DNA of 64,000 nucleotides, from assembly GCA_037178625.1 (NCBI GenBank), contig CM074128.1, positions 4,774,001 through 4,838,000 on the forward strand, given 5' to 3'. Shown piece by piece: positions 10,649 to 20,121 of this stretch. The notes under the pieces were generated by a model that worked only from the letters and a program-made list of their open reading frames with translations, ran no database searches and was not told the origin of the DNA. Position 1 is the first letter of the stretch; each line of letters opens with the position of its first letter. The translations under genes and the position numbers were made by a program. The stretch comes from Skeletonema tropicum (taxonomy: Eukaryota > Bacillariophyta > Thalassiosirophyceae > Thalassiosirales > Thalassiosiraceae).

Positions 10649-11926
10649 TTAGTGTTGAAGTTTCGCATCCACCTTTAAATGGTCCAAGTCATAAACATCC
10701 GAGATGCAATCACCCTCTCCACGAATCACCAACTTATCCTCATACACATCCACAATAGCATACGTCCGAATAGGCGGCGAGCTTTCCAAAACCGCCTCCA
10801 CCGATCGAAAATGTATGCCACTCTCTTCATCACGTACATACCCTCCTTTATGAGCATGCCCCGAGAAGGATGCAATAACGACATCCTTATACGAGCGTAA
10901 TATCTCCAATACTTCGTCATAATTCCAAACAAGACAAGTAGGCCAAGTCGATTTCGGATGTATCGGTTGATGAGAAAAGACAATCACTTTCTCACCACTG
11001 GCCCTTGCCACATCCAGAGTTTGACGCAACCATTCCAATTGAGGCTCATCAATCCCACCATTGAACGCCACAAATCGTCTCGCGACACCCTCCAATCCCT
11101 CTGGTGAGTTTTCTTCATGTGGATAATTGTGATTGTTGGCGGATAAGATTTCATGTGCTCGGTGTCGTTTATGGGAGGAGTCAGGACAGCGATCTAATAG
11201 GCATAGATCGTAGGTGTCTAGGACTAATGCACGAAGTTTCATTGATGATGATTGCTCCACATCCTTATTTTTCTGGTGGTTGTTGCGATTCTCCATCAAA
11301 TATGTATAATACCCTACCAAATCACCAGATTCCTCGAGTGTAAATGGTATACCAAGCTTTTCTTTCAGTCGCTCTCGAGATAAATTGTACAATTCGTGAT
11401 TTCCATAAGTATGTAGCATTTTTCCACTGTAGGCACTTAATGATTGCAATACGTTATCAATGGCATCGTGACCAACGCTAATCTTATCACCATTATCACT
11501 GTTTGTTGTTTCTACCTCCTCGGCAAAACTATCCACATCACCACCCCATCGTCCAACATCGGCACACTTTCCATCAATAATATCACCCATATTCACCACA
11601 CAATCCACATTTTCCTCTTGAAAATGCTGAGCGGCAAATGCCGCCGCCTCCATGGCATGACGATAATACCGTGCGTTCCCGGTGAAGGAATGTCCATCGG
11701 GGATGGGTGCATGTTGTATATCTGTTAATAGGCCAAAGGTGTAGGCTGGTGGTGTAGCGTTGTTGTCGTCACCGTTTACGCTGTTACTGCTACTACTACT
11801 TAGCGGATGCGTTCTTCTCTGTAGCGGCGACATATTATTGAGTTTTGTATTGGTGAAGGAAATTGAGAGCTGGAGATGATGATTGGTGAGCAAAAGAATG
11901 ATCAGCTCGAGACGAAGAGGAGACAT
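10649..11926 (-). CDS. ADPRM: Mn-dependent ADP-ribose/CDP-alcohol diphosphatase-like metallophosphatase
   Basis: 425 aa from the ATG at 11924-11926; the longer frame to 11968 opens with TTG. An N-terminal hydrophobic stretch (LRLELIILLLTNHHLQLSI) may be a signal or anchor, unlike the cytosolic animal enzyme. The calcineurin-like metallophosphatase motifs appear in order: LLTDIQHA (D-x-Q variant typical of the ADPRM group), MGDIIDG, YGNHELY, FSHQPIHP and SGHAHKGG. The family hydrolyses ADP-ribose, IDP-ribose, CDP-glycerol, CDP-choline and similar diphosphates with Mn2+. Length is somewhat above the usual ~330-340 because of the N-terminus and internal insertions (about residues 110-135 and 185-240). 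Assignment by motifs is strong; substrate preference is not shown. Confidence 0.88.
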   Translation of the reverse strand: MSPLRLELIILLLTNHHLQLSISFTNTKLNNMSPLQRRTHPLSSSSSNSVNGDDNNATPPAYTFGLLTDIQHAPIPDGHSFTGNARYYRHAMEAAAFAAQHFQEENVDCVVNMGDIIDGKCADVGRWGGDVDSFAEEVETTNSDNGDKISVGHDAIDNVLQSLSAYSGKMLHTYGNHELYNLSRERLKEKLGIPFTLEESGDLVGYYTYLMENRNNHQKNKDVEQSSSMKLRALVLDTYDLCLLDRCPDSSHKRHRAHEILSANNHNYPHEENSPEGLEGVARRFVAFNGGIDEPQLEWLRQTLDVARASGEKVIVFSHQPIHPKSTWPTCLVWNYDEVLEILRSYKDVVIASFSGHAHKGGYVRDEESGIHFRSVEAVLESSPPIRTYAIVDVYEDKLVIRGEGDCISDVYDLDHLKVDAKLQH

Positions 11927-12195
11927 TGATACTGTTAATACACTGCGCGGACGTAGAAGATATGTCAAGTAATAATACGTCGTTAATTCATCATCATAAT
12001 AGGATGATGATGCGTTACGATTTTGTTACGTACTCTTATGCTTAAGTATAAGTATGACAGCGATGAAGAACAATAACGATGACGGATCGATGACGATGGG
12101 CGCGGCGGCGGGTGCATGCTGACGAGTGACGATGATGTTGTGATGAGTGCATCTTTCGCATGCTGCCATCATATATTTCGGGCGATCGGGCGCAA

Positions 12196-12331
12196 AACCC
12201 CAACTTTGAGGAGCAAGATTATCACCAAATCAGGTATTGAAATGACAATACTGAACACCAGTACGAGCTCTGGTACCCAAATGATTTTTCTTGGGGGATT
12301 CCTTGGGGCAGAAAAGGGAGTATAACCCGCA
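12196..12331 (+). repeat. Dispersed repeat, copy 1
   Basis: Begins with ACCCCAACTTT and contains ATTATCACCAAAT, GAACACCAG and the well-conserved block from TCTGGTACCCAAATG through CTTGGGGGATTCCTTGGGG. A diverged copy in the same orientation lies at 15107-15242. No terminal inverted repeats were seen, so the type is unknown. Confidence 0.8.
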
Positions 12332-12353
12332 TTCTTTCTACATACTATAAGAA

Positions 12354-12409
12354 TTATGCATGTTGTGACACATAATGATCACTATGTATTATGCATGTTG
12401 TGACACATA
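12354..12409. repeat. 21-bp direct repeat pair
   Basis: A 21-bp unit beginning TTATGCATGTTGTGAC occurs at 12354-12374 and again at 12389-12409, separated by 14 bp. Confidence 0.8.
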
Positions 12410-12697
12410 TATAAAATGTATCTCGAATCTCGATCGCTTCTCGATAAAGGCCTTGCGCCGCGCCAAAATCTTCGTTTTTTGGAACCGGAGCCTTTTTTCA
12501 ATTTTTTTGTTTTAGTGAAATGCTCTAGCTTTGGGCCACAATGGCCAAAATTATATTTTGGGGGGTTGCCGAGTATGCTTTTCCAGTATCACCATACTTT
12601 TGTCGACCCTAATGGGGGTTCTATACATATGTTGGCTGTAAAATAATTCCAATGCTCCGCTGAGAAATGCATGTGAGAGTTCTCCATTATTTTTATT

Positions 12698-13735
12698 ATG
12701 ACCATTCATCAGTATTCCTTCCTAATCAAGAAACAGCGGCGCTGCATCATTGTTGCTTCTGTTACAATTCTAATGTGGGCCGCCGCACTCATCTTTAATG
12801 TTGTGCCTCTGCTGGAGGAGGGTTCCTACTTCGGGAGGGGGGGGGGTGGGGGTATTGAGAACCACACCCGCCATTTAACGATCCATGCGCCAATGTACTA
12901 TGAAAATCAACGATCGTTTCGAAGAGGCCAATTGAGAGAAGACGCTGTCATTGTGTTCCTACATGTCCCTAAAACTGGTGGAGTGAGCATAGTCGACAAC
13001 ATCAAAAGAAGTCCAGCAAGCATGAAATATTTCATCCATAAAATGGGAGGAAGAAAGGCATGGAAAAGTGGGAAGGCATACATTGATCAATATTTCTCCA
13101 TTCCAACAAGTACTACTATTGGAGAGAGGAAACAATCAGTATTTCTAGAAATTCACACGCTATCACCATCGTTTATGAGCATGCTTGATGTTTTACAAGC
13201 TTGGAGAACAAGTGCCAAAGAAAATGGTATGGAGCTGTTCGTATTTACTACTCTGCGTGAACCTGTATCTTGGGCATTGAGTGCTTTCAATTACGCCCAT
13301 AGACAAAAAGTGAGTGAGTTGAGAATGAAGAATTCAAATGCTACCACCATAAACGTGGCTTTGAGAGACCTTGCCCAAGAGAATCCACAGTGCTCATTCT
13401 TAGCCCATTCCTGGATGTACCCTCAACCGCAACGAAGCCGTTGGCTACCAAAGGAGGAAGACTGTGATCTCCTCTTCGATGCAATGAAAAGACATATTGA
13501 TTTCGTTGGTACAACTGAGCATCACCAAGATACAGTAGAAATGCTGATATACTTACTTGGTTTACCCAACAATTTTACATTCATACACGAGAATGCGGCT
13601 GGTACCATCAATGATTCAAGCATTAGGTATAACGAGATGACCAACGGAACAATTCAGTTTCACAAGAATATCTCTCTGTTGGATTACAAGCTGTATGAGG
13701 ATATTCAGTCAGAGTGGAAAATAGGTTTTGGCTAA
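12698..13735 (+). CDS. Type II membrane sulfotransferase
   Basis: Single exon, 345 aa. A short basic N-terminus precedes one membrane anchor (CIIVASVTILMWAAALIFNV), as in Golgi sulfotransferases. FLHVPKTGGVSI at ~89-100 is the 5'-phosphosulfate-binding loop for PAPS; TLREPVSWALSAFNY at ~188-202 matches the 3'-phosphate-binding segment (R-x-P...S). The rest (CDLLFDAMKRHIDFVGTTEH) fits the C-terminal part of the carbohydrate sulfotransferase fold. It is expected to transfer sulfate from PAPS to a glycan or similar acceptor in the Golgi lumen; the acceptor is unknown. A poly-Gly run near 50-54 is encoded by a run of G (12837-12846). It is convergent with the methyltransferase gene 192 bp away. 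Confidence 0.82.
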   Translation: MTIHQYSFLIKKQRRCIIVASVTILMWAAALIFNVVPLLEEGSYFGRGGGGGIENHTRHLTIHAPMYYENQRSFRRGQLREDAVIVFLHVPKTGGVSIVDNIKRSPASMKYFIHKMGGRKAWKSGKAYIDQYFSIPTSTTIGERKQSVFLEIHTLSPSFMSMLDVLQAWRTSAKENGMELFVFTTLREPVSWALSAFNYAHRQKVSELRMKNSNATTINVALRDLAQENPQCSFLAHSWMYPQPQRSRWLPKEEDCDLLFDAMKRHIDFVGTTEHHQDTVEMLIYLLGLPNNFTFIHENAAGTINDSSIRYNEMTNGTIQFHKNISLLDYKLYEDIQSEWKIGFG

Positions 13736-13927
13736 AAGATCATTTTTTGGTTGAAGATGTAACTAAATATACTAAGTAGAGATACCCTTGAATGGACCTC
13801 ACGGAGATGACATTAAGCAAAGCTATTTTTTCCTCTGTCAATGTTCTGCTGGGTCAAATATATTCATACTCAACAGAAGCCCATTTCGACTTCAAATAAA
13901 AACTACCTTTTAACCCCATTCGCAAGC

Positions 13928-14951
13928 TCACTTCTTTAACACTCGATACACAATTGTGTTCCTCTTGAAATGTTTCATACTCGCTGCAGCCTGTGCAGCT
14001 TCAGTGGCCTCCCGATCAACAACAAATCCCCATCTTTCCATGGCTGCAATCGCATCCTTCTCCTCCTTGCAATTGACATGACCCAATCCCCCCGTCTGTG
14101 CAGGCACTGCCCACGAGACAACCGCCCCAACAGTACAAGAACATCGTAAATTCCGAATATAGTTGTCTGTAAACTGCGGCGGGATATGCTCAGCTACTTC
14201 CAATGACAAGACCCAATCCCCTTTCACACAGGGCCTCTCGTCTGCTGGATGGGGCTGGGTTAGATCCATGAATCGAACAAGTCCATCTGTGGCGCTTTCA
14301 ACATTCATAGCACCATCAAATCCAACCCATGATTTGACAGGAGAACCTTCCTCCCGAAAGATCTTCCCATAATGTCCAAGTCCTGCCCCAAGGTCAACAA
14401 CACTCATACCATTAAACACGTTATCTCGAAGATGATTGCCCAGAGCCGTATCCACCATCCAATTCCCTCCTATAATACGATTTTTCACTGTGAGGCAAAA
14501 CCCTCCAGTGGATGATGTTTTTCGTCCTCCATCACATTCCTTGTGGCGCTCCTCTTTGATGTCGATTGGAATTTCCCAGTCCATGGCTTGCATATCAGTT
14601 GGCATTTCACCCTTCACAACAAGTGAAATAGGAGCATCATTGTCTTTGTCTGCAACTTCTTGTTCCCCCCCCCCCCAACCTCAGATTATTTGAGTCGTAG
14701 TCTGTTCCAGTTGCAGTAGAAGGGGATGCCATCACCTTTTCAGGATGTAGATGCTGACAAGAAGAATGTTGATAGCGGAAGCGGTCAAAACACAAGAGAA
14801 AGATTATCACATATGGAAAGATTTTCACTAACAATCCCTGCTTTGCAGCAGCCGCCGCCGCAGATAGTTTGGTATCTACTTTATATGCACTGCCATCCTT
14901 TTCATTACCATTAGGATCAGTCTTCTTCTCTGCGCGGCGATGATGTAACAT
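13928..14951 (-). CDS. Membrane-anchored SAM methyltransferase, frame broken at a 12-bp C/G run
   Basis: The catalytic part (frame open from 14676 down to 13928) shows a class I SAM-binding site: SVVDLGAGLGHYGKIF (motif I), WVGFDGAMNV with an acidic residue, and LSLEVAEHIPPQF (motif IV region). The expected N-terminus lies in another frame: ATG at 14949-14951, then a membrane segment (LVKIFPYVIIFLLCFDRF) and a stem. The two frames meet at a run of 12 C on the plus strand (14665-14676; 12 G in the gene). Removing one base (11) or adding two (14) makes the frame continuous; this is exactly what a homopolymer sequencing error or a real slippage allele would give. The joined protein would be ~340 aa with type II topology like its neighbours. 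The substrate is unknown. Confidence 0.65.
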
Positions 14952-15372
14952 GCTATACTTAGCGGATACCACTATTGGACGGTTCAGTAGGAGTCAGGTA
15001 CTCGGTACTTATATAGGAGTGTCTGTTATTATCTTCATCGAAACTTCGATTCGACGATAATGTAATAAGGAGCTCTACTGGCCCCAAAGACGGGCTGGAG
15101 GGCAACAACCCCAACTTTAAAGAAGCCAAATTATCACCAAATTAGACATTTATCTCACAATAATGAACACCAGAACGAACTCTGGTACCCAAATGATTTT
15201 TCTTGGGGGATTCCTTGGGGCATGAAAGGAAGTTTTGCCCGTCATTTCGATCTCTGCACGCCAATGCCTCTCATTCCTTAGATCTTAGATCATCTGTCAC
15301 TGTCTTCTGTCTTTGCTAGAGAGCTTCATAATACCTATCGTTTAGCACACGGACCAAGCAGGGGAAGCACCA
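14952..15372. other. Divergent intergenic with dispersed-repeat copy
   Basis: Promoter region between the methyltransferase and GT92-like genes; most of its right half is copy 2 of the dispersed repeat (15107-15242). Confidence 0.5.
15107..15242 (+). repeat. Dispersed repeat, copy 2
   Basis: Same orientation as the copy at 12196-12331. The central block from CTCTGGTACCCAAATG to ATTCCTTGGGGCA is nearly identical while the first half has drifted. The two copies bracket the sulfotransferase and methyltransferase genes. Confidence 0.8.
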
Positions 15373-16856
15373 ATGGATCCACCGGGAAGTAGCACCTCCA
15401 ACAACTCTTCCAACAATAATTCTTCTTCTTCTTCTAACCGAACATCCTCTCGATGCAAGAAGAAGAATTGGGAGAAATATTTCTACGTCGTAATTTTATT
15501 GCAAAGCATTGCAATTATTGCGGTCTTTCAGATATTTCAACTGCCGAATATCGTACAGGAGACGTTGATGTATGGGCAGGAGGAGATCAAAATTCAAATT
15601 CAAGAACGCCCCCTGCCATTCTCCTTTTCAGCATGTCTGCTGATCAAAGATAATAATATTCTCCTTCCCGAGTGGCTGGCATACCATTATACAGTCCTTC
15701 CACTACGTCGCCTTGTAGTTGCTGTCGACCCCATGTCACACACGGATCCAAAACCAATCTTTGATTTGTATGCATCCATCGGGATGAATATTACCACATG
15801 GAGGAATGATTCATTTTGGGTGGATGGATATGTAAAACATGAAAAGAAGGACTTTCCAATCACCAATGAAACCGATCAAGAAACACTGAGGAAACGATTT
15901 GTTTACAGACAAGAGCAATTCTACAAATCATGTATGCAGCAGCTTCATGACGAGAATCGTACGTGGACTGTATTTATTGATACGGATGAATATCTTGCAT
16001 TTAATCATTATGATGAGCAAGAAGGCCCCCCTACTTGGTGTAGTAGAAAGGGACAGAAGCCTAGTTGTGCGGATGACTATGCAAAATCAATACAGGATGG
16101 AACTCATCCTCGCACCCTGCTTGATCCGTCACCCACTGCTACGGTTGCGCAACATTTTGACAAACACGGCGTGGATGTAAACTGGGACGGCGTTGATAAA
16201 CCCTGTATTGTATTTGGTCGCTATCTCTTCGTGTCAAAGGAGAGCAGCAGCAAGGAAGAAATCCGAAGAGGGTTGGATCCCGACTTCAATGCGACCTTAT
16301 TTCACACCCTGCGGTATCGCTATCGTGCCCCGTTGTCGACATATCAGTTGGGAAAGTCAATCGTTGACGTTTCCAGATACGATGGAAGGGATATGTCCAA
16401 CCCCCACCGTCCTCTAGGTGACTTGTGTACAGGGTAAGCTTATTACCATAGGTTGCTTTGAAAATTGCGGTGAAATTTTTACTCTTTGCGTTTCACATAT
16501 GCCAAAACACTCATTTGATGCATTTCTGCTTATTATTATTGTCAACACATCTCAGCAACAATGCCTACGTACACAACGCGGCAATGTCTTTCCGAGTGCA
16601 CCATTATGTAGGATCATGGGAGACGTTTCGGCAACCTGGGCTTGATGTAAGAGGGGAACAGCTCTTTCAAAAGCGAAACAATATAAATAATCTGGTGGTA
16701 GACAACACAACCCCTCGATATTCGTCAAGTGGAAACAGTAATTGGCTGACACAATTTGCGAATCTGGTTGGGAAAGAAAAGGCTTTGGAACTAACTCAAA
16801 AGATACGTATTCGTGAGGAGTTGGAGATGGATAAAATGTGGCAGACACCAATATAA
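15373..16856 (+). CDS. GT92/DUF23-like type II glycosyltransferase
   Basis: Two exons, 15373-16433 and 16556-16856 (donor GTAAGC, acceptor CTCAG, phase 2), 453 aa. A Ser/Asn-rich basic N-terminus is followed by an anchor (FYVVILLQSIAIIAVFQIF). The catalytic domain begins ACLLIKDNNILLPEWLAYHY, then LRRLVVAVDPMSHTD, the pattern of GT92/DUF23-type GT-A enzymes (K-x-E/N ..L-x-E-W-x-x-Y/H). FIDTDEYLAF at ~200 is the DxD-like metal site. After the splice junction comes NNAYVHNAAMSFRVHHYVGSW, whose conserved RVHHYVGSWE segment supports the intron model. The product is probably a Golgi enzyme acting on a glycan; the sugar is unknown. It ends 75 bp from the convergent MsrA gene. Confidence 0.8.
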
Positions 16857-16931
16857 ATGTATCTCTTATGATAGTGCAAGATGTAAATGATACTGCAAAA
16901 CAACTATCGGATTCGGCATATACATAATATG

Positions 16932-17927
16932 TTACGCAAGATCAGTTGGTGCAACGTCTGCTTCTTGCTCCGTTTCAGAATGTTCTTTGCCTTCCTTGTC
17001 GATTGCCGACTTCTTCTTCCAGCGTGACGTCATGAAACCAACCACCACAAGACTTCCAACACACATCGCAATGACAACCATAACAATGATTCCCCAAACA
17101 GGTGCGCCTCTCACCCTTCCACTCTCCTCTGGTGCATTCTTGACATTCACAATCGCTTCAATGCTCATCCCATCCTCATTCACTGCCGTGTTATTGAAAC
17201 AACTCAACTCTAAATCATGATAACAATAATATTGTTCGTCTCCCCATACCTCTTTCAAACGTTTGGTCCGACCACAACGCTCCTTGTAGTATCCATAATT
17301 CCAAGGGTTTTTAATGTAGTAATCTTGGTGATAATTCTCTGCCCTCCAAAAGAACGGTCGTTCTAGTAATGGGACTACCACACTAGCATTGTCCCAATTT
17401 GGATGCAAGTCAAGTACATCCTGGCGAACTTGCTGCGCTATCAATTTCTCCTCTTCATTGGCATAAAACAATGCAGATTGGTAGCTAAATCCTCTATCAC
17501 AGAATTGCCCATACGCATCAAACGGATCAATGTTTCTCCAAGCATACCGCAACAACAACTCGTACGATGTCCTATTCGGATCATACTCAATCAAAACCAC
17601 CTCATAATGCCCAGGATGGTTCTTATACGTTGGAAAGTCAATACCATCCGATCCAGCATAGCCAGACACAACTTCAATCACACCCGGTGCGTATTGTTCA
17701 TAGGCTTGTTCGGCACACCAGAAGCATCCCGCAGCGATGATGAGAGATTTGTGAGCGAGGGATGTTAGTGCGTAGTTCCCATTGTCGTAGTAATTAGTGT
17801 TATCATTATTGTCGCTTAGATTTCTGTCGTCTCCGAGGATGGTTGGAATGGTCGCAGCGAGAAGAATGAGAATTATAGAGAGGATTAGGTGAAGGTTGTG
17901 ATTGCTGCCGAACAAAAACTTCGTCAT
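16932..17927 (-). CDS. msrA: Membrane-anchored peptide methionine sulfoxide reductase A
   Basis: 331 aa. An N-terminal signal peptide (LHLILSIILILLAATIPTILG) sends the protein into the secretory pathway. The MsrA domain spans ~57-225: AAGCFWCAEQAYEQ with the catalytic Cys in GCFWC (usual motif GCFWG/C-x-E), VVSGYAGSD, YKNHPGHYEVVLIEYDP, and RPFFWRAENYHQDYY. MsrA reduces methionine-S-sulfoxide in proteins. Unusually, a second membrane segment near 275-297 (VWGIIVMVVIAMCVGSLVVVG) is followed by a charged tail with SRWKKK, predicting a type I protein with its enzyme domain in the lumen or outside. Extra Cys residues between domain and anchor (CGRTKR, YYCYHD, LSCFN) may serve as resolving cysteines. 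The reductant in that compartment is unknown. Confidence 0.9.
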   Translation of the reverse strand: MTKFLFGSNHNLHLILSIILILLAATIPTILGDDRNLSDNNDNTNYYDNGNYALTSLAHKSLIIAAGCFWCAEQAYEQYAPGVIEVVSGYAGSDGIDFPTYKNHPGHYEVVLIEYDPNRTSYELLLRYAWRNIDPFDAYGQFCDRGFSYQSALFYANEEEKLIAQQVRQDVLDLHPNWDNASVVVPLLERPFFWRAENYHQDYYIKNPWNYGYYKERCGRTKRLKEVWGDEQYYCYHDLELSCFNNTAVNEDGMSIEAIVNVKNAPEESGRVRGAPVWGIIVMVVIAMCVGSLVVVGFMTSRWKKKSAIDKEGKEHSETEQEADVAPTDLA

Positions 17928-18314
17928 GGTAATATGTGGATGCGGCGTGAATGTAGATGGTTAGATGGAAGCAAGATGAGATTATTTATGAGCTCAAGAA
18001 GCAAGAACCAGAGCAATGTTGATTCATATCGAGTCTAATTGAGTCGTCTTGTACATCTACTGCTTCTTGCTCAGGCACTATCAGATCTCGAACTATGCAA
18101 CCGCTGCCTACAACCGCTGCTCATCGTCATCGTCATTGCTGTCTTCTTTTATGCTCACGCAGTTTTCCGCAGAGCGGCATATTATTCATATTAGCTACTG
18201 ATTCCTACGCATATCTATCTACGGCGCAGAAATCCAAAACATCATACTGCCATTTCGCTGCGGCGCCAAGTCTATTTGACAACAAGTTGATAACGATTGG
18301 AGATAAAAGAAATA
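17928..18314. promoter_or_regulatory. Divergent intergenic region (msrA / DUF3110 gene)
   Basis: 387 bp between two divergent starts; both promoters are expected here. No specific element was recognised. Confidence 0.3.
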
Positions 18315-19109
18315 ATGGGATCTGCCCAGCTGACATCGCCTTCATACCTTGTCATCCTGCTACTGCTAGCAGCCGATAGTGTCATCGGCTTTTCTTGCTC
18401 CTCGGCCAACACTTTCAGTGCCAACAGAAGAAGCAAATCGTTCATCCAAAAGGCATCAACGGACAACATCCCTCCCAACAACAACGAAGACTCGTCGTCT
18501 CTCGATATGAACATACTACGGCAGCGAATGGATCGTCAACAAAATCAGTATGCAAAACTCATCGTAGAACAATCGAAATATATCCAACAGACTTTACCAC
18601 TGCCAGAATCAGTGCACATCATTCTATTCAATCCCGACACACCCAATCAAAACGTTCATACGTTGGAGATACCAAAGGGATCTGGGAACAATATGATTTT
18701 GGCATTTGAGGATGGAGCTGATTGTGGTGTGTTTGCGCAGAATTTGAGAGAGTTGGAGTTTGTGGATCCTTCGGTGAGTGTTTCTCTTTCGTGATGTATT
18801 TACATATATTGTGTAGTAATCTCAACTTCATTGCTCATGAAACATACAACACAGCCTTCAGAAACAATGTATGAACCATTCCAACAGTTCTGCGAGTCAA
18901 TGTCTCTCCCTGTACTTATAGTCCCAGCTGGATTTGATCTCTCACCACCACAAAGTAATTCTAAAGACAGAGATGATGATGATGACGACGACGACGAAGA
19001 AGAAGATGATGATGTATTGGCGTCAATATCTACCTTGCTGGATAATGAGGATAATTCTGCAGCAGCTACTACTGTGATTATTGACGAAGAAACTGATTCA
19101 TGGGGTTGA
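18315..19109 (+). CDS. DUF3110 family protein with signal peptide and acidic tail
   Basis: Two exons, 18315-18773 and 18855-19109 (donor GTGAGT, acceptor ACACAG, phase 0), 237 aa. The ATG at 18315 is chosen because the frame upstream opens only with TTG. A signal peptide (YLVILLLLAADSVIGF) ends in Gly-Phe, compatible with plastid delivery. The domain at ~94-185 reads VHIILFNPDTPNQNVHTLEI, MILAFEDGADCGVFAQNLRE, FVDPS|PSETMYEPFQQF and LPVLIVPAGFDLSPP. This follows the order of cyanobacterial/plastid DUF3110 proteins (LFN..T-N-G-HT; MVLMFE-E-DA; FPDPTVE; E-FC). The join across the intron falls inside this motif, which supports the model. The tail is a run of Asp/Glu (~195-210). Function is unknown in the family. 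Confidence 0.72.
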
Positions 19110-19200
19110 TGCAAACTATTACCTGATATTATGTAGGGTGTATACAACATTATCATATAACATCGATTTGAAAAAACAATGTGCTTCAATATGCATTGCC

Positions 19201-20121
19201 TTATTCCTCTTTCTTGTTGTTGCCGCCCGAAACTTCCTCTGCAAATGAGAATCCAGCAGTCATCTGTTCAATAGGCTTGACCTTCCTCTTCTTGAATACA
19301 AACAAATTCCTGAGGCCAGGCTTGAGCATAACAATGCACCAATGTAACGACAGAAGTCCAATCGCCGCATGTCCAAACACCATCACGCTATAAGACAGCA
19401 TTTTATTCTGTTCCACATACTCGTCATAACGGGGAAAGATTTCCACCAACAACAAGTACGTGAACATGACCACTCTCATGCCCCAACTCAATGCCACAAA
19501 TGTATTTGTAATACCAAACCCGATCCAGTTCTCCTCCAGTGTGTTGATGAGATACCATCGATAATTCATTACCGCCGTCGAAACTTCCGATGTGTACCCA
19601 ATAATGGATAACCAAATCACCCATTCGATATCTCCTGCCCCACTTAAAATCGCACCGCTATTGTGAACTACGGGGTAGTGACACAAAGCCATGATGATAT
19701 GATGAACAAATATCAACCCATCCTTGCGTGGTACACAGTAGAAGTAGATATCAGACAAAAAGTAGGAAATTGTAATGGGCAGGGCGACAGTTTGCCAGAT
19801 TTCAAGTAGATTTATTCCACCGGATGTTGTCCATGAATTCCCCCCCAAGTGATAAACGATTAGAATACCACATGATATGATAGATGTCGCAACTGAATGA
19901 ACAGTTGCAGCAATCACAGTTGGACGAGAGGCAATCATTGCCTTGAAACTACGATGATCGGGTGCAGTTTTGGGATCTCGTTTGACCGCGTCGAAGTAAC
20001 TTTGTTGGGTTGTGTTGCCAATGTATGCGAGAATGCAGTATCCGACGGTATAAAGTAGAAAGCGAGTTTCAAATATCCACTCGCCCTTGACGAAGCATTC
20101 TACCCATGGATTGTTGCTCAT
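19201..20121 (-). CDS. TLC (TRAM/LAG1/CLN8)-domain membrane protein
   Basis: 306 aa, single exon, predicted 6-7 membrane helices. The region ~120-235 carries the TLC signature pieces: SYFLSDIYFYCV, DGLIFVHHIIMALCHY (the DxxxxxHH segment of LAG1-type proteins) and SEVSTAVMNYRWYL. The C-terminus is basic then acidic and ends in KKEE, compatible with ER retrieval (K-K-x-x-like). TLC proteins include ceramide synthases, lipid-sensing proteins and FLD/TMEM56-type proteins; no homeobox is present and the length matches the TMEM56/TLCD group more than ceramide synthase. The function is not assigned beyond a lipid-related ER membrane role. It is convergent with the DUF3110 gene (91 bp). Confidence 0.8.
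   Translation of the reverse strand: MSNNPWVECFVKGEWIFETRFLLYTVGYCILAYIGNTTQQSYFDAVKRDPKTAPDHRSFKAMIASRPTVIAATVHSVATSIISCGILIVYHLGGNSWTTSGGINLLEIWQTVALPITISYFLSDIYFYCVPRKDGLIFVHHIIMALCHYPVVHNSGAILSGAGDIEWVIWLSIIGYTSEVSTAVMNYRWYLINTLEENWIGFGITNTFVALSWGMRVVMFTYLLLVEIFPRYDEYVEQNKMLSYSVMVFGHAAIGLLSLHWCIVMLKPGLRNLFVFKKRKVKPIEQMTAGFSFAEEVSGGNNKKEE

Larger units (their letters stand above)
11927..12697. other. Intergenic with dispersed-repeat copy
   Basis: Divergent region between phosphatase and sulfotransferase genes. It holds copy 1 of a ~136-bp repeat (12196-12331) and a 21-bp direct repeat (12354-12374 and 12389-12409). No gene was recognised. Confidence 0.5.
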
